63,838 nucleotides of DNA from Microbacterium sp. (lineage in GTDB: Bacteria; Actinomycetota; Actinomycetes; Actinomycetales; Microbacteriaceae), in the NCBI GenBank assembly GCA_029239635.1, contig JARBUN010000017.1:1-63838 (forward strand), read 5' to 3'. A program made the position numbers and the translations under genes. Below the pieces are notes generated by a model. The model did not search any database. It was not told the origin of the DNA and was given only the letters and a program-made list of their open reading frames with translations. Positions 40,900-50,208 of the stretch are shown piece after piece (position 1 is the first letter of the stretch; each line of letters begins with the position of its first letter).

Positions 40900-41642
40900 C
40901 CGGTCGCCTCGACGGCAAAATCGCCCTCGTCACCGGCGCCGCCTCCGGGATCGGCCTCGCGACCGCTCAACGCTTCGCGCGCGAGGGCGCCCACGTCTTC
41001 GGTCTCGACCGCGACGGCGACCGGCTCTCCGCGGCGCTCGAGGGAACCGGGCACGCGCTCGTCGCCGACATCACCGATGAGGACTCCGTCGCCACCGCGT
41101 ACCGGCAGGTACACGATGCCCATGGCCGTCTCGATGTCGTCGTCGCCAACGCCGGCGTGCAGCTCTTCGGCGCCGACGCGCCCATCGCCGAGCTCGACCT
41201 CGACGTCTGGCGCCGAACCGTCGACATCAACCTGACCGGCACCTTCCTGACCGTCAAGCACGCCGTGCGAGCCATGCTGCCCACCGGCGGGGCCATCCTC
41301 GTCACCGGGAGTCCCACCGCCCTGACCGGTGAGGGAGCGCCGTACACGGCCTACTCCACGACGAAAGCCGGCGGCATGGGACTCGTGCGGACCGTTGCCG
41401 CGGCCTACGCTTCGGTCGGCATCCGCGTGAACAGCGTCGTGCCCGGGTTCACCACGACTCCCCTGGTCTCGGCGTTGGCCGATGACGCCACCTCTCGCGC
41501 GGACATCGTCTCGCGCGTGCCGCTCGGTCGCGCCGGAACCCCCGACGACGTGGCCGGGATGATGGTGTACCTCGCCTCCGACGAAGCGTCGTTCACCACC
41601 GGGAGCACGTACTTCGTCGACGGCGGCATGACCACGCTCTGA
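40896..41642 (+). CDS. short-chain dehydrogenase/reductase
   Basis: A 248-residue classical SDR with TGAASGIG (cofactor), NAGVQ, catalytic Ser in VTGSPTALTG and the YxxxK pair in YTAYSTTKAGG. The GTG start overlaps the GntR stop by four bases, so the two are co-transcribed. It is a candidate for the first oxidation step, apiose to apionolactone, which no other gene in the operon supplies. That role is inference; an unrelated alcohol or sugar could be the substrate. Confidence 0.88.
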   Translation: MTGRLDGKIALVTGAASGIGLATAQRFAREGAHVFGLDRDGDRLSAALEGTGHALVADITDEDSVATAYRQVHDAHGRLDVVVANAGVQLFGADAPIAELDLDVWRRTVDINLTGTFLTVKHAVRAMLPTGGAILVTGSPTALTGEGAPYTAYSTTKAGGMGLVRTVAAAYASVGIRVNSVVPGFTTTPLVSALADDATSRADIVSRVPLGRAGTPDDVAGMMVYLASDEASFTTGSTYFVDGGMTTL

Positions 41643-41661
41643 CGGACAACCGGCCGTGTGG

Positions 41662-41734
41662 TGCCCCCGACAGGATTCGAACCTGCGACGCCCGCGTTAG
41701 GAGTGCGGCGCTCTATCCCCTGAGCTACGGAGGC
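41662..41734 (-). tRNA. tRNA-Arg (anticodon CCT)
   Basis: A 73-base cloverleaf on the minus strand: acceptor GCCTCCG/CGGGGGC with one G-U pair, D stem GCTC/GAGC, anticodon loop CTCCTAA (anticodon CCU, reading AGG), and T stem GCAGG/CCTGT. The anticodon stem has an A31-C39 mismatch next to the loop. CCA is encoded after position 73. Its 3' end faces the apionate cluster. Confidence 0.95.
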
Positions 41735-41748
41735 GGGATGCCACCAGC

Positions 41749-42483
41749 CTACCGCCGTGACAGGGGGTCGCCCGAGAGCAGCCGGGACGGGAGCCCCGCG
41801 TCCCAGCGGCCCGGCTCCGCCAGGCGTGCTTCGCGCACCTCGACGCCGTCCGGACCGATGCGCGCGGCGCAGACGAGCAGGGACTCGAGCACGAGACCGT
41901 CGTGGGCATCCCGGCGCAGGACCGACGATCCGGGGTCGTGCGTCGCCCGCTCGACGACGTTCATCCACGGCGCCCACCACGCGGATTCCGGTCGGATTCC
42001 CGCGTGCCGGAACTCCTCGAGCCAGCGCGCGATCCGCGGGGTCCCCGGGTCGTCCACGGCGTGGTGCGCGACCATGTGCGTGCCGGGACTCAGCCGTGTG
42101 CGTCGGGACGCACGACCGTCCCACTCGACGAGGTGGGCACCGGTGGCATCCACGTCGACGAGGTTGAAACCGCGCGTCGGAGGATGATCCGGGATGCCAT
42201 CACCCAGCGCATCGAGGGCGATCGCGCCGCGGCTGACGACCTCGTCATCCCCGCGGGTCGAGAGATCCTCACGGTTGAGAAGCACGGCGAGACGCCGCCG
42301 GTCGGGGTCGACGGCCAGCCACGCGCCACCCGCGCGGTCGTCGCGCACACCGAGAACCCCGGTACGTTCCGGCCACCACGGCCCGAGCCCGCGCCACGGC
42401 CGATCACGGTCTTCGTCGCGGACCGCCAGCAGGTGCACGGGGTCGCCCGGCGAGGCGGGGACATCGATGACGACGGTGCACAC
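41749..42483 (-). CDS. NRDE family protein (TANGO2-like)
   Basis: A 244-residue protein of the NRDE/TANGO2 family. The diagnostic parts are the CTVVIDV start, the LLNREDLST segment that stands for the NRDE motif, and RGFNLVDVDATGAHLVEWDG. I chose the GTG at 42483 so that the family cysteine is residue 2, as in related proteins where it is an N-terminal nucleophile; a GTG three codons upstream is possible. The biochemical role is not established. Confidence 0.78.
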   Translation of the reverse strand: MCTVVIDVPASPGDPVHLLAVRDEDRDRPWRGLGPWWPERTGVLGVRDDRAGGAWLAVDPDRRRLAVLLNREDLSTRGDDEVVSRGAIALDALGDGIPDHPPTRGFNLVDVDATGAHLVEWDGRASRRTRLSPGTHMVAHHAVDDPGTPRIARWLEEFRHAGIRPESAWWAPWMNVVERATHDPGSSVLRRDAHDGLVLESLLVCAARIGPDGVEVREARLAEPGRWDAGLPSRLLSGDPLSRR

Positions 42484-42505
42484 CCGCTCCACGCTACCCG
42501 CGCGT

Positions 42506-42578
42506 GAGGACAGGGGATGCGATGAGCACAGGGCTCACGACGCTGAACCGGCCTGTTCTCGTCGCATCCCCTGTTCTC
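42506..42578. repeat. 21-bp inverted repeat upstream of coaBC
   Basis: GAGGACAGGGGATGCGATGAG (start) is mirrored by CTCGTCGCATCCCCTGTTCTC at 42558-42578 with few mismatches and 31 bases between. The 226-base gap between the NRDE gene and coaBC shows no gene apart from this repeat. Confidence 0.75.
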
Positions 42579-42709
42579 GTGATGCCCTCCCCACGACCCG
42601 GCCTCCCAGCGCCCGACCGCACCCGCACTGCGGCCGCGCCCGAATCCCCACCCGCCCGCTCCTCCACCCGTCCCGCGCACCCGGCCCGTGCACCTGGAAG
42701 ACTGGGGCG

Positions 42710-43912
42710 ATGTTCATCGTCGTCGGGGTCACCGGGGGAATCGCCGCGTACAAGACCGTCGGGCTGGTCCGCCTGCTCGTGAAGGCCGGGCACGACGTGC
42801 ATGTCATCCCGACCGATGACGCTCTGCGCTTCGTCGGGTCGCCCACGTGGGAGGCGATCAGCCGCAACCCCGTCACCACCTCGGTGCACGACGACGTCGC
42901 CCGCGTCCGCCACGTCGCTCTCGGGCAGTCGGCCGACCTCGTGATCATCGCTCCCGCGACGGCGAACACCCTCGCGGCGATGACCGCGGGCCTGGCCCCC
43001 GATCTTCTCGGCACGACCCTCCTCGCCACGACCGCACCGGTGGTGGTCGCCCCGGCGATGCACACCGAGATGTGGCGGCACCCGGCGACGGCCCACAACA
43101 TGCAGGTGCTGCGCTCGCGCGGCGTGCATGTCGTCGGACCCGCCGACGGCGCGCTCACCGGCGGAGACTCCGGCCCCGGACGCATGTCCGAGCCCGAGGA
43201 CATCGTCGCCTTCGCGCTCGCCCTCGTCGAGCGTCGCCGCGATCTCGACGGCGTGTCGGTGGTCGTGAGCGCCGGCGGAACACGCGAACCGATCGACCCC
43301 GTCCGCTTCCTCGGCAACCGGTCGAGCGGGCGACAGGGCGTCGCGATCGCCCGGGCCGCTGCCGATCGCGGCGCGCGGGTCACGCTCGTCGCCGCGCACC
43401 TCGACGCCGACGTCGTCCCGGATCCCCGCGTCGAGGTCATCGCGGTCGCGACCGCCGAAGAGCTCGGCAGGGCGATGGATGCCACGGCCCCCGACGCCGA
43501 CGTCATCGTGATGGCCGCTGCGGTCGCCGACTACTCCGTGGCGTCGGTGTCGGAGCACAAGCTCCGCAAGCAGGACGCCCCCGGAGGACTCAGCCTCGAG
43601 CTGGTCGAGAACCGCGACATCGTGGCGGGCCTCGTCGCCGCCCGACGCGAGGGGCAGACGATCGTCGCCTTCGCCGCCGAGACCGTCCGCGACGACGACG
43701 AACTCCTCGAGCGCGCCCGCGCCAAAGCCGCGCGCAAGGGCGTGGACCTGCTGGCGGCGAATGCCGTGGGGTGGACGCGCGGGTTCGAGTCGCTCGACAA
43801 CGAGCTGGTGATCGTCGGGCGCGACGGCGACGTCGTGGCGACGGCATCCGGATCGAAGGACGACACGGCGCACGCCCTGCTCGACGCGGTGCTCACCGCC
43901 CGGGGGCGATGA
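42710..43912 (+). CDS. coaBC: bifunctional phosphopantothenoylcysteine decarboxylase/phosphopantothenate--cysteine ligase
   Basis: A 400-residue coenzyme A biosynthesis enzyme. The N-terminal CoaC flavoprotein domain (VGVTGGIAAYKTVGLVRLL, catalytic His in RVRHVALG, APAMHTEMW) decarboxylates phosphopantothenoylcysteine. The C-terminal CoaB domain (SAGGTREPIDPVRFLGNRSSG, AAAVADY, KLRK) joins cysteine to phosphopantothenate with CTP. The ATG at 42710 has no ribosome binding site but an AAGACT box six bases upstream, so it may be leaderless. Confidence 0.95.
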   Translation: MFIVVGVTGGIAAYKTVGLVRLLVKAGHDVHVIPTDDALRFVGSPTWEAISRNPVTTSVHDDVARVRHVALGQSADLVIIAPATANTLAAMTAGLAPDLLGTTLLATTAPVVVAPAMHTEMWRHPATAHNMQVLRSRGVHVVGPADGALTGGDSGPGRMSEPEDIVAFALALVERRRDLDGVSVVVSAGGTREPIDPVRFLGNRSSGRQGVAIARAAADRGARVTLVAAHLDADVVPDPRVEVIAVATAEELGRAMDATAPDADVIVMAAAVADYSVASVSEHKLRKQDAPGGLSLELVENRDIVAGLVAARREGQTIVAFAAETVRDDDELLERARAKAARKGVDLLAANAVGWTRGFESLDNELVIVGRDGDVVATASGSKDDTAHALLDAVLTARGR

Positions 43913-43931
43913 GCACCGCGTCGCACCCGGG

Positions 43932-45188
43932 TCAGTAGCCGTAGTAGTAGTACATGTACTGCTGGAACAGGGCGAAGAAGTCCCGCATGAGGACGGTCGC
44001 CCAGATCGCCGTGGCGATGATCGCGACGGCCGAGACGCCGATGAACCCCCAGATCGGGCCGAGGCCCTTGCCGGTCTGTCGGCGCAGGACGATCCCGCGT
44101 CCGATGACGTACACACCCGCCGTCACGACGAAGACGAAGAACGCCCACGCCCAGTGGAACGGCTTCTGGATGCCGCGCGTCCGCAGCTGACGCCAGTCGA
44201 GGAACGCGAAGAGGACGCTGAGTCCGCCGAGCACGAGGGAGACGAGGCTCATCCCCACCGAGACGAAGGTCGTCTGCAGCGAGAAGTTCACCACCGACGA
44301 CGGGTCCCCTCCCTCGCCGGAGAGCAAGGCGGCGGTGAGGCTCTGCTCGAGCAGCGAGCGCCAGTCGAACATGAACAGCACCAGCAGCTGCACGATCGGC
44401 AGGGCGACGATCAGCCACACCCACACCGTGTCCGTGGGGACACCGTGGTTCACGGGGGCCGCGGCCGGGGTTCCCGCCGCGGTGTACCCCGAAGCGCCGC
44501 CGGCGTAGCCTGCGGCGGGTGCCGTGGCGAGGCCCGCGGTGCTGCCGCCGTAGCCCGGAGCGGGTGTACCGGCGTAGCCCGGGGCCGGTGCGCCGGCGTA
44601 GCCCGGGGCCGGTGCGCCGGCGTAGCCCGCGGCGGGTGCACCGGCGTAGCCGGGGGTGCTGCCGCCGTGGCCCGGGGCCGGGGCGCCGGTGTAGCCCGGG
44701 GAGGTCGAGTAAGCGGGGTACCCGGGCGGGGTGGCGGGTGCGCTCGGATGCGCGGGGGCCGACACGGGAGCCGGAACCGCGGCGGGCGCCGGGGCCGCAA
44801 CGGGGGCCGAGGCCTCGGCGGGCGGCGGTGCCGCGGCGGGCGTGGATGCCTCCGCGGGAGCAGGCGTCTCCGCCGGAGCCGGAACCGCAGCGGGTGCCGA
44901 TGCTTCCGTAGGAGCCGACGCCTCAGCGGAAGCCGGCGCCTCAACGGAAGCCGACGCCGGCGCCTCAGCCGGACCCGACGCCTCAGCCGGACCCGACGCC
45001 TCAGCAGAAGCCGACGCCTCAGCAGAAGCCGGCGCCTCATCCGAAGCCTCGGCATGATCAGCATCCCGTGGCTCTTCACCGGCCGGTCGCACCTCGTCGG
45101 TCCACGCGACGCCGTCCCAGCGGCGCGTGCCTCCGCTCCCCGCGGGATCGGGATACCAACCGTCGGGCGGAGTGGGCGTGTCGGTCAT
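43932..45188 (-). CDS. DUF2510 membrane protein with long repeat region
   Basis: A 418-residue protein. Residues 7-32 are a DUF2510 motif (PDGWYPDPAGSGGTRRWDG). Residues 45-150 are Ala/Ser/Pro/Glu repeats (SAEASGPAEA type). Residues 160-245 are GYAGAPAPG-type repeats encoded by a 24-bp tandem DNA repeat (44566-44660). The last 165 residues carry four hydrophobic segments and end in QQYMYYYYGY. It is probably anchored in the membrane with its repeats in the cytoplasm, but orientation and function are unknown. A TAGACT -10 box lies about 40 bases upstream. Confidence 0.85.
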   Translation of the reverse strand: MTDTPTPPDGWYPDPAGSGGTRRWDGVAWTDEVRPAGEEPRDADHAEASDEAPASAEASASAEASGPAEASGPAEAPASASVEAPASAEASAPTEASAPAAVPAPAETPAPAEASTPAAAPPPAEASAPVAAPAPAAVPAPVSAPAHPSAPATPPGYPAYSTSPGYTGAPAPGHGGSTPGYAGAPAAGYAGAPAPGYAGAPAPGYAGTPAPGYGGSTAGLATAPAAGYAGGASGYTAAGTPAAAPVNHGVPTDTVWVWLIVALPIVQLLVLFMFDWRSLLEQSLTAALLSGEGGDPSSVVNFSLQTTFVSVGMSLVSLVLGGLSVLFAFLDWRQLRTRGIQKPFHWAWAFFVFVVTAGVYVIGRGIVLRRQTGKGLGPIWGFIGVSAVAIIATAIWATVLMRDFFALFQQYMYYYYGY

Positions 45189-45245
45189 GGTCGTCCCCTC
45201 GTGCGGTTCATGCGAGTTCCCCGAGTCTAGTGAGCGGGCTCGCGG

Positions 45246-48200
45246 TCATCGGAAATCCCGAGACGCGTGAGCGACTCCCACACGCAGATCGGTGAACCCG
45301 TCGGCGACGACGTTCGTCACTCCCTCGACCGAGCGTTCGAGCATCCCCCGCACGATGAGCGCCGGGGATTCGCGCGCGACGCGACGGTACCGATTCCACA
45401 CCCCCACCGAGCAGATGATGTTCATGAGTCCGTGCTCGTCTTCGAGGTTGAGGAAGGTGATTCCGGATGCCGTCGCCGGACGCTGACGGTGGGTGACCAG
45501 CCCCGCCACCTCGATGCGCCGATCGGTTTCCGCGGTCTGCAGTTCGCGGGAGGTGAGGACCCCGCGCGCATCGAGCGCCGACCGGAAGTGCGTGAGGGGA
45601 TGGTCGTCGGTGGACAGTCCCGTCGCCCAGAGATCGGAGGCGAGCAGCTCGTAGCTCGTCGGGTCGGTGAACAGCGGAGGCTGCACCGCCACCAGCGAGT
45701 CGGGCAGGAACTCGGGCCGGTCCAGGGCCGCAGAACCCGAGAGCCAGATCGCCTCCCGCCGGGAATGACCGAGGCTCTCGAACGCCCCCGCGGTCGCGAG
45801 CGCCTCGAGTTGCGCGGTGATGAGTCCCGTCCGCCGCACGAGATCGCGCATGTCGCGGTACGCACCGCCCCGCTCCCGCTCGGCGACGATGCGCTCGGCC
45901 ACGTTCGCGCCGATCCCCGTGACCCCCGCGAGCCCCAACCGCACCGCGAAGGCCCCGTCCCGCCGGTGCGCGGCGGTCTCGTCGGGGGCGGACCGATCGA
46001 ACTCCCCCGTCGGCGGCTGATGCGCCTCGGCGCACGCGTCGAGGCCGGTGGGACCGTGCTCCCCCGCCTCGTCGAGGGGTTCCATCCCCGCCTCCACTCC
46101 CGAGCGCAGCAGGTCGGGGCGGCGCACGCGCACCCCGTGTCGGCGGGCGTCGGCGGTCAGCGTGGCGGGGGAATAGAAGCCCATCGGTTGCGCCCGCAGG
46201 AGTCCCGCGAGAAACGCCGCGGGATAGTGCAGCTTGATCCAGGAGCTGGCGTACACGAGCAGCGCGAACGAGAGCGAGTGCGATTCGGCGAACCCGAAGT
46301 TCGCGAACGCCTGGATCTTCGCGTACAGCTCGTCGGCGACCTGGCCGACCAGGCCGTTCTCGGCCATGCCCTCGTACAGCTTCTCGCGCAGAGAGTCGAT
46401 GCGTTCGAGCCCGCGCTTCGACCCCATGGCGCGCCGCAGCAGATCCGCGTCTTCGGCGGAGCAGTTGCCCACGGCGACGGCCATCTGCATGAGCTGCTCC
46501 TGGAACACCGGCACCCCCATCGTGCGCTCCAGCACCGGCTTCAGCTTGGGGTGCACGTAGGTGATCTTCTCCTGCCCGAGCTTGCGCCGGACGAACGGAT
46601 GCACCGCCCCGCCCTGGATGGGACCGGGCCGGATCAGCGCGATCTGCACGACCAGGTCGTAGAACTTCCGCGGCTGAAGTCGCGGCAGCAGCCCCATCTG
46701 CGCCCGCGACTCCACCTGGAAGACCCCGATCGAGTCGGCCCTGCAGAGCATGTCGTAGACGGCCTTCTCTTCCTTCGGCAGCGTCGAGAGCTCCCACGCC
46801 TCGCCCGTGGCATCCCGGATCAGGTCGAAGCAATACTGCAGCGCCGCGAGCATGCCGAGTCCCAGCAGGTCGAACTTGACCAGCCCCATCCACGCGGCGT
46901 CGTCTTTGTCCCACTGGATCACCGTGCGGTTCTCCATGCGCGCGTGCTCGATCGGCACGACCTCGCCCACCGGGCGGTCGGTGAGCACCATGCCGCCCGA
47001 ATGGATGCCGAGATGCCGCGGCGCCTTCAACAGCTCGGATGCGAACTCGATCACCTGGTCGGGGATGTCGTGATCGGCTCCGGTCTCGAGCGTCGCGCCC
47101 CACCGCTCGACCTGTTTCGACCACGCGTCCTGTTGACCGGGCGAATGTCCGAGCGCCCGGGCCATGTCGCGTACCGCGTTCTTCGGGCGGTACTGGATGA
47201 CGTTCGCCACCTGCGCCGCGCGCTCGCGCCCGTAGGTCTCGTACACCCACTGGATGATCTCTTCGCGCCGATCCGAGTCGAAATCGACGTCGATGTCGGG
47301 CTCCTCGTCGCGCAGACTCGACAGGAAGCGCTCGAACGGCAGCTTGTAGAAGATCGAGTCGACCGCGGTGATGTCGAGCAGGAAGCAGACCGCGCTGTTG
47401 GCGGCCGATCCGCGCCCCTGACACAGGATGCCGCGGCGTCGGGCCTCGGCGACGATGCCGTAGACGATGAGGAAGTATCCCGGGAAGTCCTTCATCTCGA
47501 TGACCCCGAGCTCGCGCTCGATGCGGTCACGATCGTCGGCGGAGAGGTTCGGATACTTGCGCGGCACGGCCTCCCACACGAGGTGCCGCAACCACGACAT
47601 GGGCGTATGCCCCTCGGGCACGTCCTGCTTCGGCAGCGCGGGCTTCGCCCGACGCAAGGGGAAGGCGATCTCGTCGGCGAGCGTCACGGTGCGCGCGATC
47701 GCGCCCGGGTACCGGGCGAACCGGGCGGCCATCTCGGCCCCCGAGCGCAGATGCGCACCGGCATGGGCGGGAAGCCACCCGTCGAGCTCGTCGAGACCGC
47801 GGTTCGCCCGCACGGCGGCGACGGCGGCAGCGAGCAGCTCCTTCTGCGGGACGGCGTAGTGCACGTTGTTGGTCGCGAGGATCGGCAGTCCGCGCTCCGC
47901 GGCGAGCCCCGCCAGGACGTCGTTGTGGCGCGAATCCAAAGGGTTGCCCTGGTCCATCAGCTCGACGAACACGGCCTCGACCCCGAAAAGGTCGACGAGC
48001 GCGTCGAGTTCGCGGGCGGCCGCCGCCGGCCCCTCGGATGCCAGAGCCTGTCGCACGGCCCCCTTCCGGCATCCGGTGAGCACCGCCCACTGCGGATCCC
48101 CGGGGCCACCGGAACGCTCCGACAGCTCGGCGAGGTCGTACACCGGACGCCCCTTCTCGGCTCCGGTGAGCTGCGCGTGGGTGATCGCCGCGGCGAGACG

Positions 48201-48582
48201 GTGATACCCCTCCTCCCCCCGGGCGAGCACGAGCAGGTGGGAGCCGGCGGGATCGGCCTCCCCTTTCTGAGGCGCGGGCAGCCCGAGCGAGAGCTCCGCT
48301 CCGAACACGGTCCGCACCGCCCGAGCCTCGGCCGCCTCGGCGAAACGCACGATCCCGTAGAACCCGTCGTGGTCTGTGACCGCGAGCGCGTGCAGCCCCA
48401 GACGCTCGGCCTCCTCGACGAGCTCCTCGCTCGATCGACGGGGGGACGTACGCTCCGCGCTTGTGGGACCATGCCGGGCTGTCGCCGCCGTCGCCGTTCG
48501 GCGGGGCACCGGTCGGGCGCCGCGCATCGCTGAGCAGGCGCTCGAGCTCCGACCACTTCACCGGAGGGTTGGCCCACCCCAT
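45246..48582 (-). pseudogene. dnaE2: error-prone DNA polymerase DnaE2/ImuC, frameshifted by a deletion
   Basis: The C-family polymerase used in SOS mutagenesis. The first 50 codons (from ATG 48582: MGWANPPVKWSELERLL..., KRGAYVPPSIER) are in one frame and the rest, from SSEELVEEAERLGLHALAVTDHDGFYG to the stop, is in another. At the junction (about nt 48435) roughly 25 codons are missing that normally contain PYAELHAHS and FLDGAS, the first metal-binding motif of the PHP domain. The polymerase palm (PDIDVDFDSDRREEIIQWV) and later domains are intact over about 1060 residues. A shorter protein could start within the second frame, but it would lack that motif. If the deletion is real, this gene is broken. 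Confidence 0.85.
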
Positions 48583-48707
48583 CAGGGCACCCCCGCCCCG
48601 GCAGGAGAAGCCCCGACGGGAGAAGCGCCGGCAGAAAGAGCCCCGGCAGGAAGAGCCCCGGCAGAAGAAACCCCGGCGCGCGCGCCCACGGCATCCGGCT
48701 CAGTCAT
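48582..48707 (-). CDS. 41-residue repeat peptide between imuB and dnaE2
   Basis: A small open frame from ATG 48707, which overlaps the end of imuB by eight bases, to a TGA that overlaps the dnaE2 ATG (TGATG). The product begins MTEPDAVGARAG and then consists of five-residue repeats of the form (S/L)PAGA or SAGA, encoded by a 15-bp tandem repeat. Its coupling to both neighbours suggests that ribosomes move through it to dnaE2. It may have no function beyond that coupling. Confidence 0.5.
   Translation of the reverse strand: MTEPDAVGARAGVSSAGALPAGALSAGASPVGASPAGAGVP
48595..48669. repeat. 15-bp tandem repeat, five copies
   Basis: Five consecutive 15-bp units resembling GCCCCGGCAGGAGAA, starting at 48595, 48610, 48625, 48640 and 48655, with 1-3 differences. 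They encode the repeats of the 41-residue peptide in the minus frame. Confidence 0.88.
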
Positions 48708-50208
48708 AGCGCCCCTCCGCCCGCCACTCGCCCTCTTCGACCACCAGCAGCCAGGCCCGGCGTCGGCGCAACGGATCCCAGCCCCGTTCGCTGATGGGCC
48801 AGGGACCCGCCCACTCCCGGATGCGGCTGCGTCGCTCCCCCGTCACCAGCACCGCGGGCGGAGCGCTCAGCACGTCGCGCTCCCCCACGGTGACCGATGC
48901 CCCCGCGATGTCGGTGACCTCGACCACCCGCGGTTCGGGGTAGACGGTCGCCGGCAGCGGGTCCGGCAGGCTCCCCGGCCACGGGCGGGCACGATCTTTC
49001 GCCGTCACCGCCCGGTCCCCCCACGGAACGAGCACCTGACGCTCGGCGAGCCACCGGCCTCCGCCGATCGTCGGCGTGACCACCCCCCGGTGACCGAGCA
49101 TGGCCTGCACACGAGAAAGCGCATGATGCACCCGCTCGTCGGGACCGGCACCGAAGAGTCCCTTGCTGTGGTGCGCGGCGTCGTCGACGGCCTCGGGCTC
49201 GATGTGCACCCCGGCCACCCCGCTGCCGAAGATGCCCTGCCCGTCCTCGGCGAGCTGCCAGCGCACACGGTCGACGACAGCGGCCGCATCGAACGACCCG
49301 GGGTGCAACCACACACGTTCGCTGCGTTCGCCGCGCTCGCCCGAGAGGACGACGCGAAGTTCTGTGCAGACCAGGTTCTGGGCGCCGAGATGGGAGATGA
49401 ACTCCTCGGCCGCCACGCGCACGCCGAACGCGACCTGGTCGGCGAGGTCGAGTGGGGGTTCGAAGGCCACGTCGCGGTGCAGTTCCGGTGGCGGAGTGCG
49501 CGGTTCGACCGGTTGGGAGTCGCGTCCTCCGGACAGGGCGTGGAGCCGCACCCCGCGCGGACCGAACCTCTCCTGCACCCGCTCGACGGGCATCTCGGCG
49601 AAAGCTCCGAGGGTGTGGACGCCGAGGCGAGCGAGCAGACTCGCCATCTCTTCGTCGTCGAGGGCCGCCACCGACAGCGGGGCGAGGAAGGGCGCTGCCG
49701 CACCGGGCGGCACCACCCGCACGGGCTCCTCGGAGGACGCGGCACGGGCTGCGAGACCGGCGGTGAAGATCCCGTCGGCGACGCTCGCGCGGACCCCGAA
49801 GAAGCCCTCGGCGGCGAGGAGGTCGACGAGAGTGCGCGCAGCCTCGGTCTCGCCGCCGTAATACCGGGCGGGCCCGCGAGCCCGCAGAGCGCAGAGGCCC
49901 GGGCGGAGGACCTGCACCCCCGGCGCGCGGTCTTCGATGCGCGCGACCACGGGGCCGAAGACCCGCGCGTCGCGAACCGGGTCAGCGGCGATCACCACGA
50001 GCGCGGGACAGAGCGCCTGGGCGTCGCGTCGACGTTGCCCCCGCCGCACTCCCTGCGCGCGGGCTGCGGCCGAGCAGGCGACGACGACGTTGTGGGCGAA
50101 CACCGCGACGGGCGCGTCGTCGCGCGGCGGCGAGGACGCCTCGTGGACGAACGCCGTGATCGGCCAGTCGGGGAACCACAGCACGAGACTGCGCGGGGGC
50201 GCCTTCAT
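48700..50208 (-). CDS. imuB: Y-family polymerase-like mutasome protein ImuB
   Basis: A 502-residue protein. Residues 1-340 match the Y-family fold (LVLWFPDWPITAFVHEA, VVIAADPVRDARVFG, then LGVHTLGAFAEMPVERVQERFGPRG), with a long C-terminal region typical of ImuB. ImuB lacks polymerase activity and bridges the beta clamp, ImuA' and DnaE2 during SOS mutagenesis. It starts at an ATG that shares a base with the imuA stop (TGATG). Confidence 0.92.
   Translation of the reverse strand: MKAPPRSLVLWFPDWPITAFVHEASSPPRDDAPVAVFAHNVVVACSAAARAQGVRRGQRRRDAQALCPALVVIAADPVRDARVFGPVVARIEDRAPGVQVLRPGLCALRARGPARYYGGETEAARTLVDLLAAEGFFGVRASVADGIFTAGLAARAASSEEPVRVVPPGAAAPFLAPLSVAALDDEEMASLLARLGVHTLGAFAEMPVERVQERFGPRGVRLHALSGGRDSQPVEPRTPPPELHRDVAFEPPLDLADQVAFGVRVAAEEFISHLGAQNLVCTELRVVLSGERGERSERVWLHPGSFDAAAVVDRVRWQLAEDGQGIFGSGVAGVHIEPEAVDDAAHHSKGLFGAGPDERVHHALSRVQAMLGHRGVVTPTIGGGRWLAERQVLVPWGDRAVTAKDRARPWPGSLPDPLPATVYPEPRVVEVTDIAGASVTVGERDVLSAPPAVLVTGERRSRIREWAGPWPISERGWDPLRRRRAWLLVVEEGEWRAEGRYD

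Noticed and set aside
41662..41734. A31-C39 mismatch in the anticodon stem as a sign of a tRNA pseudogene
   Set aside because: All other stems, the loops, discriminator and encoded CCA are normal, and an A-C pair next to the loop is tolerated.
44700..45060. CRISPR-like array in the DUF2510 gene
   Set aside because: The repeats are contiguous and coding, without unique spacers, and there are no cas genes. No CRISPR array was seen anywhere in the window.
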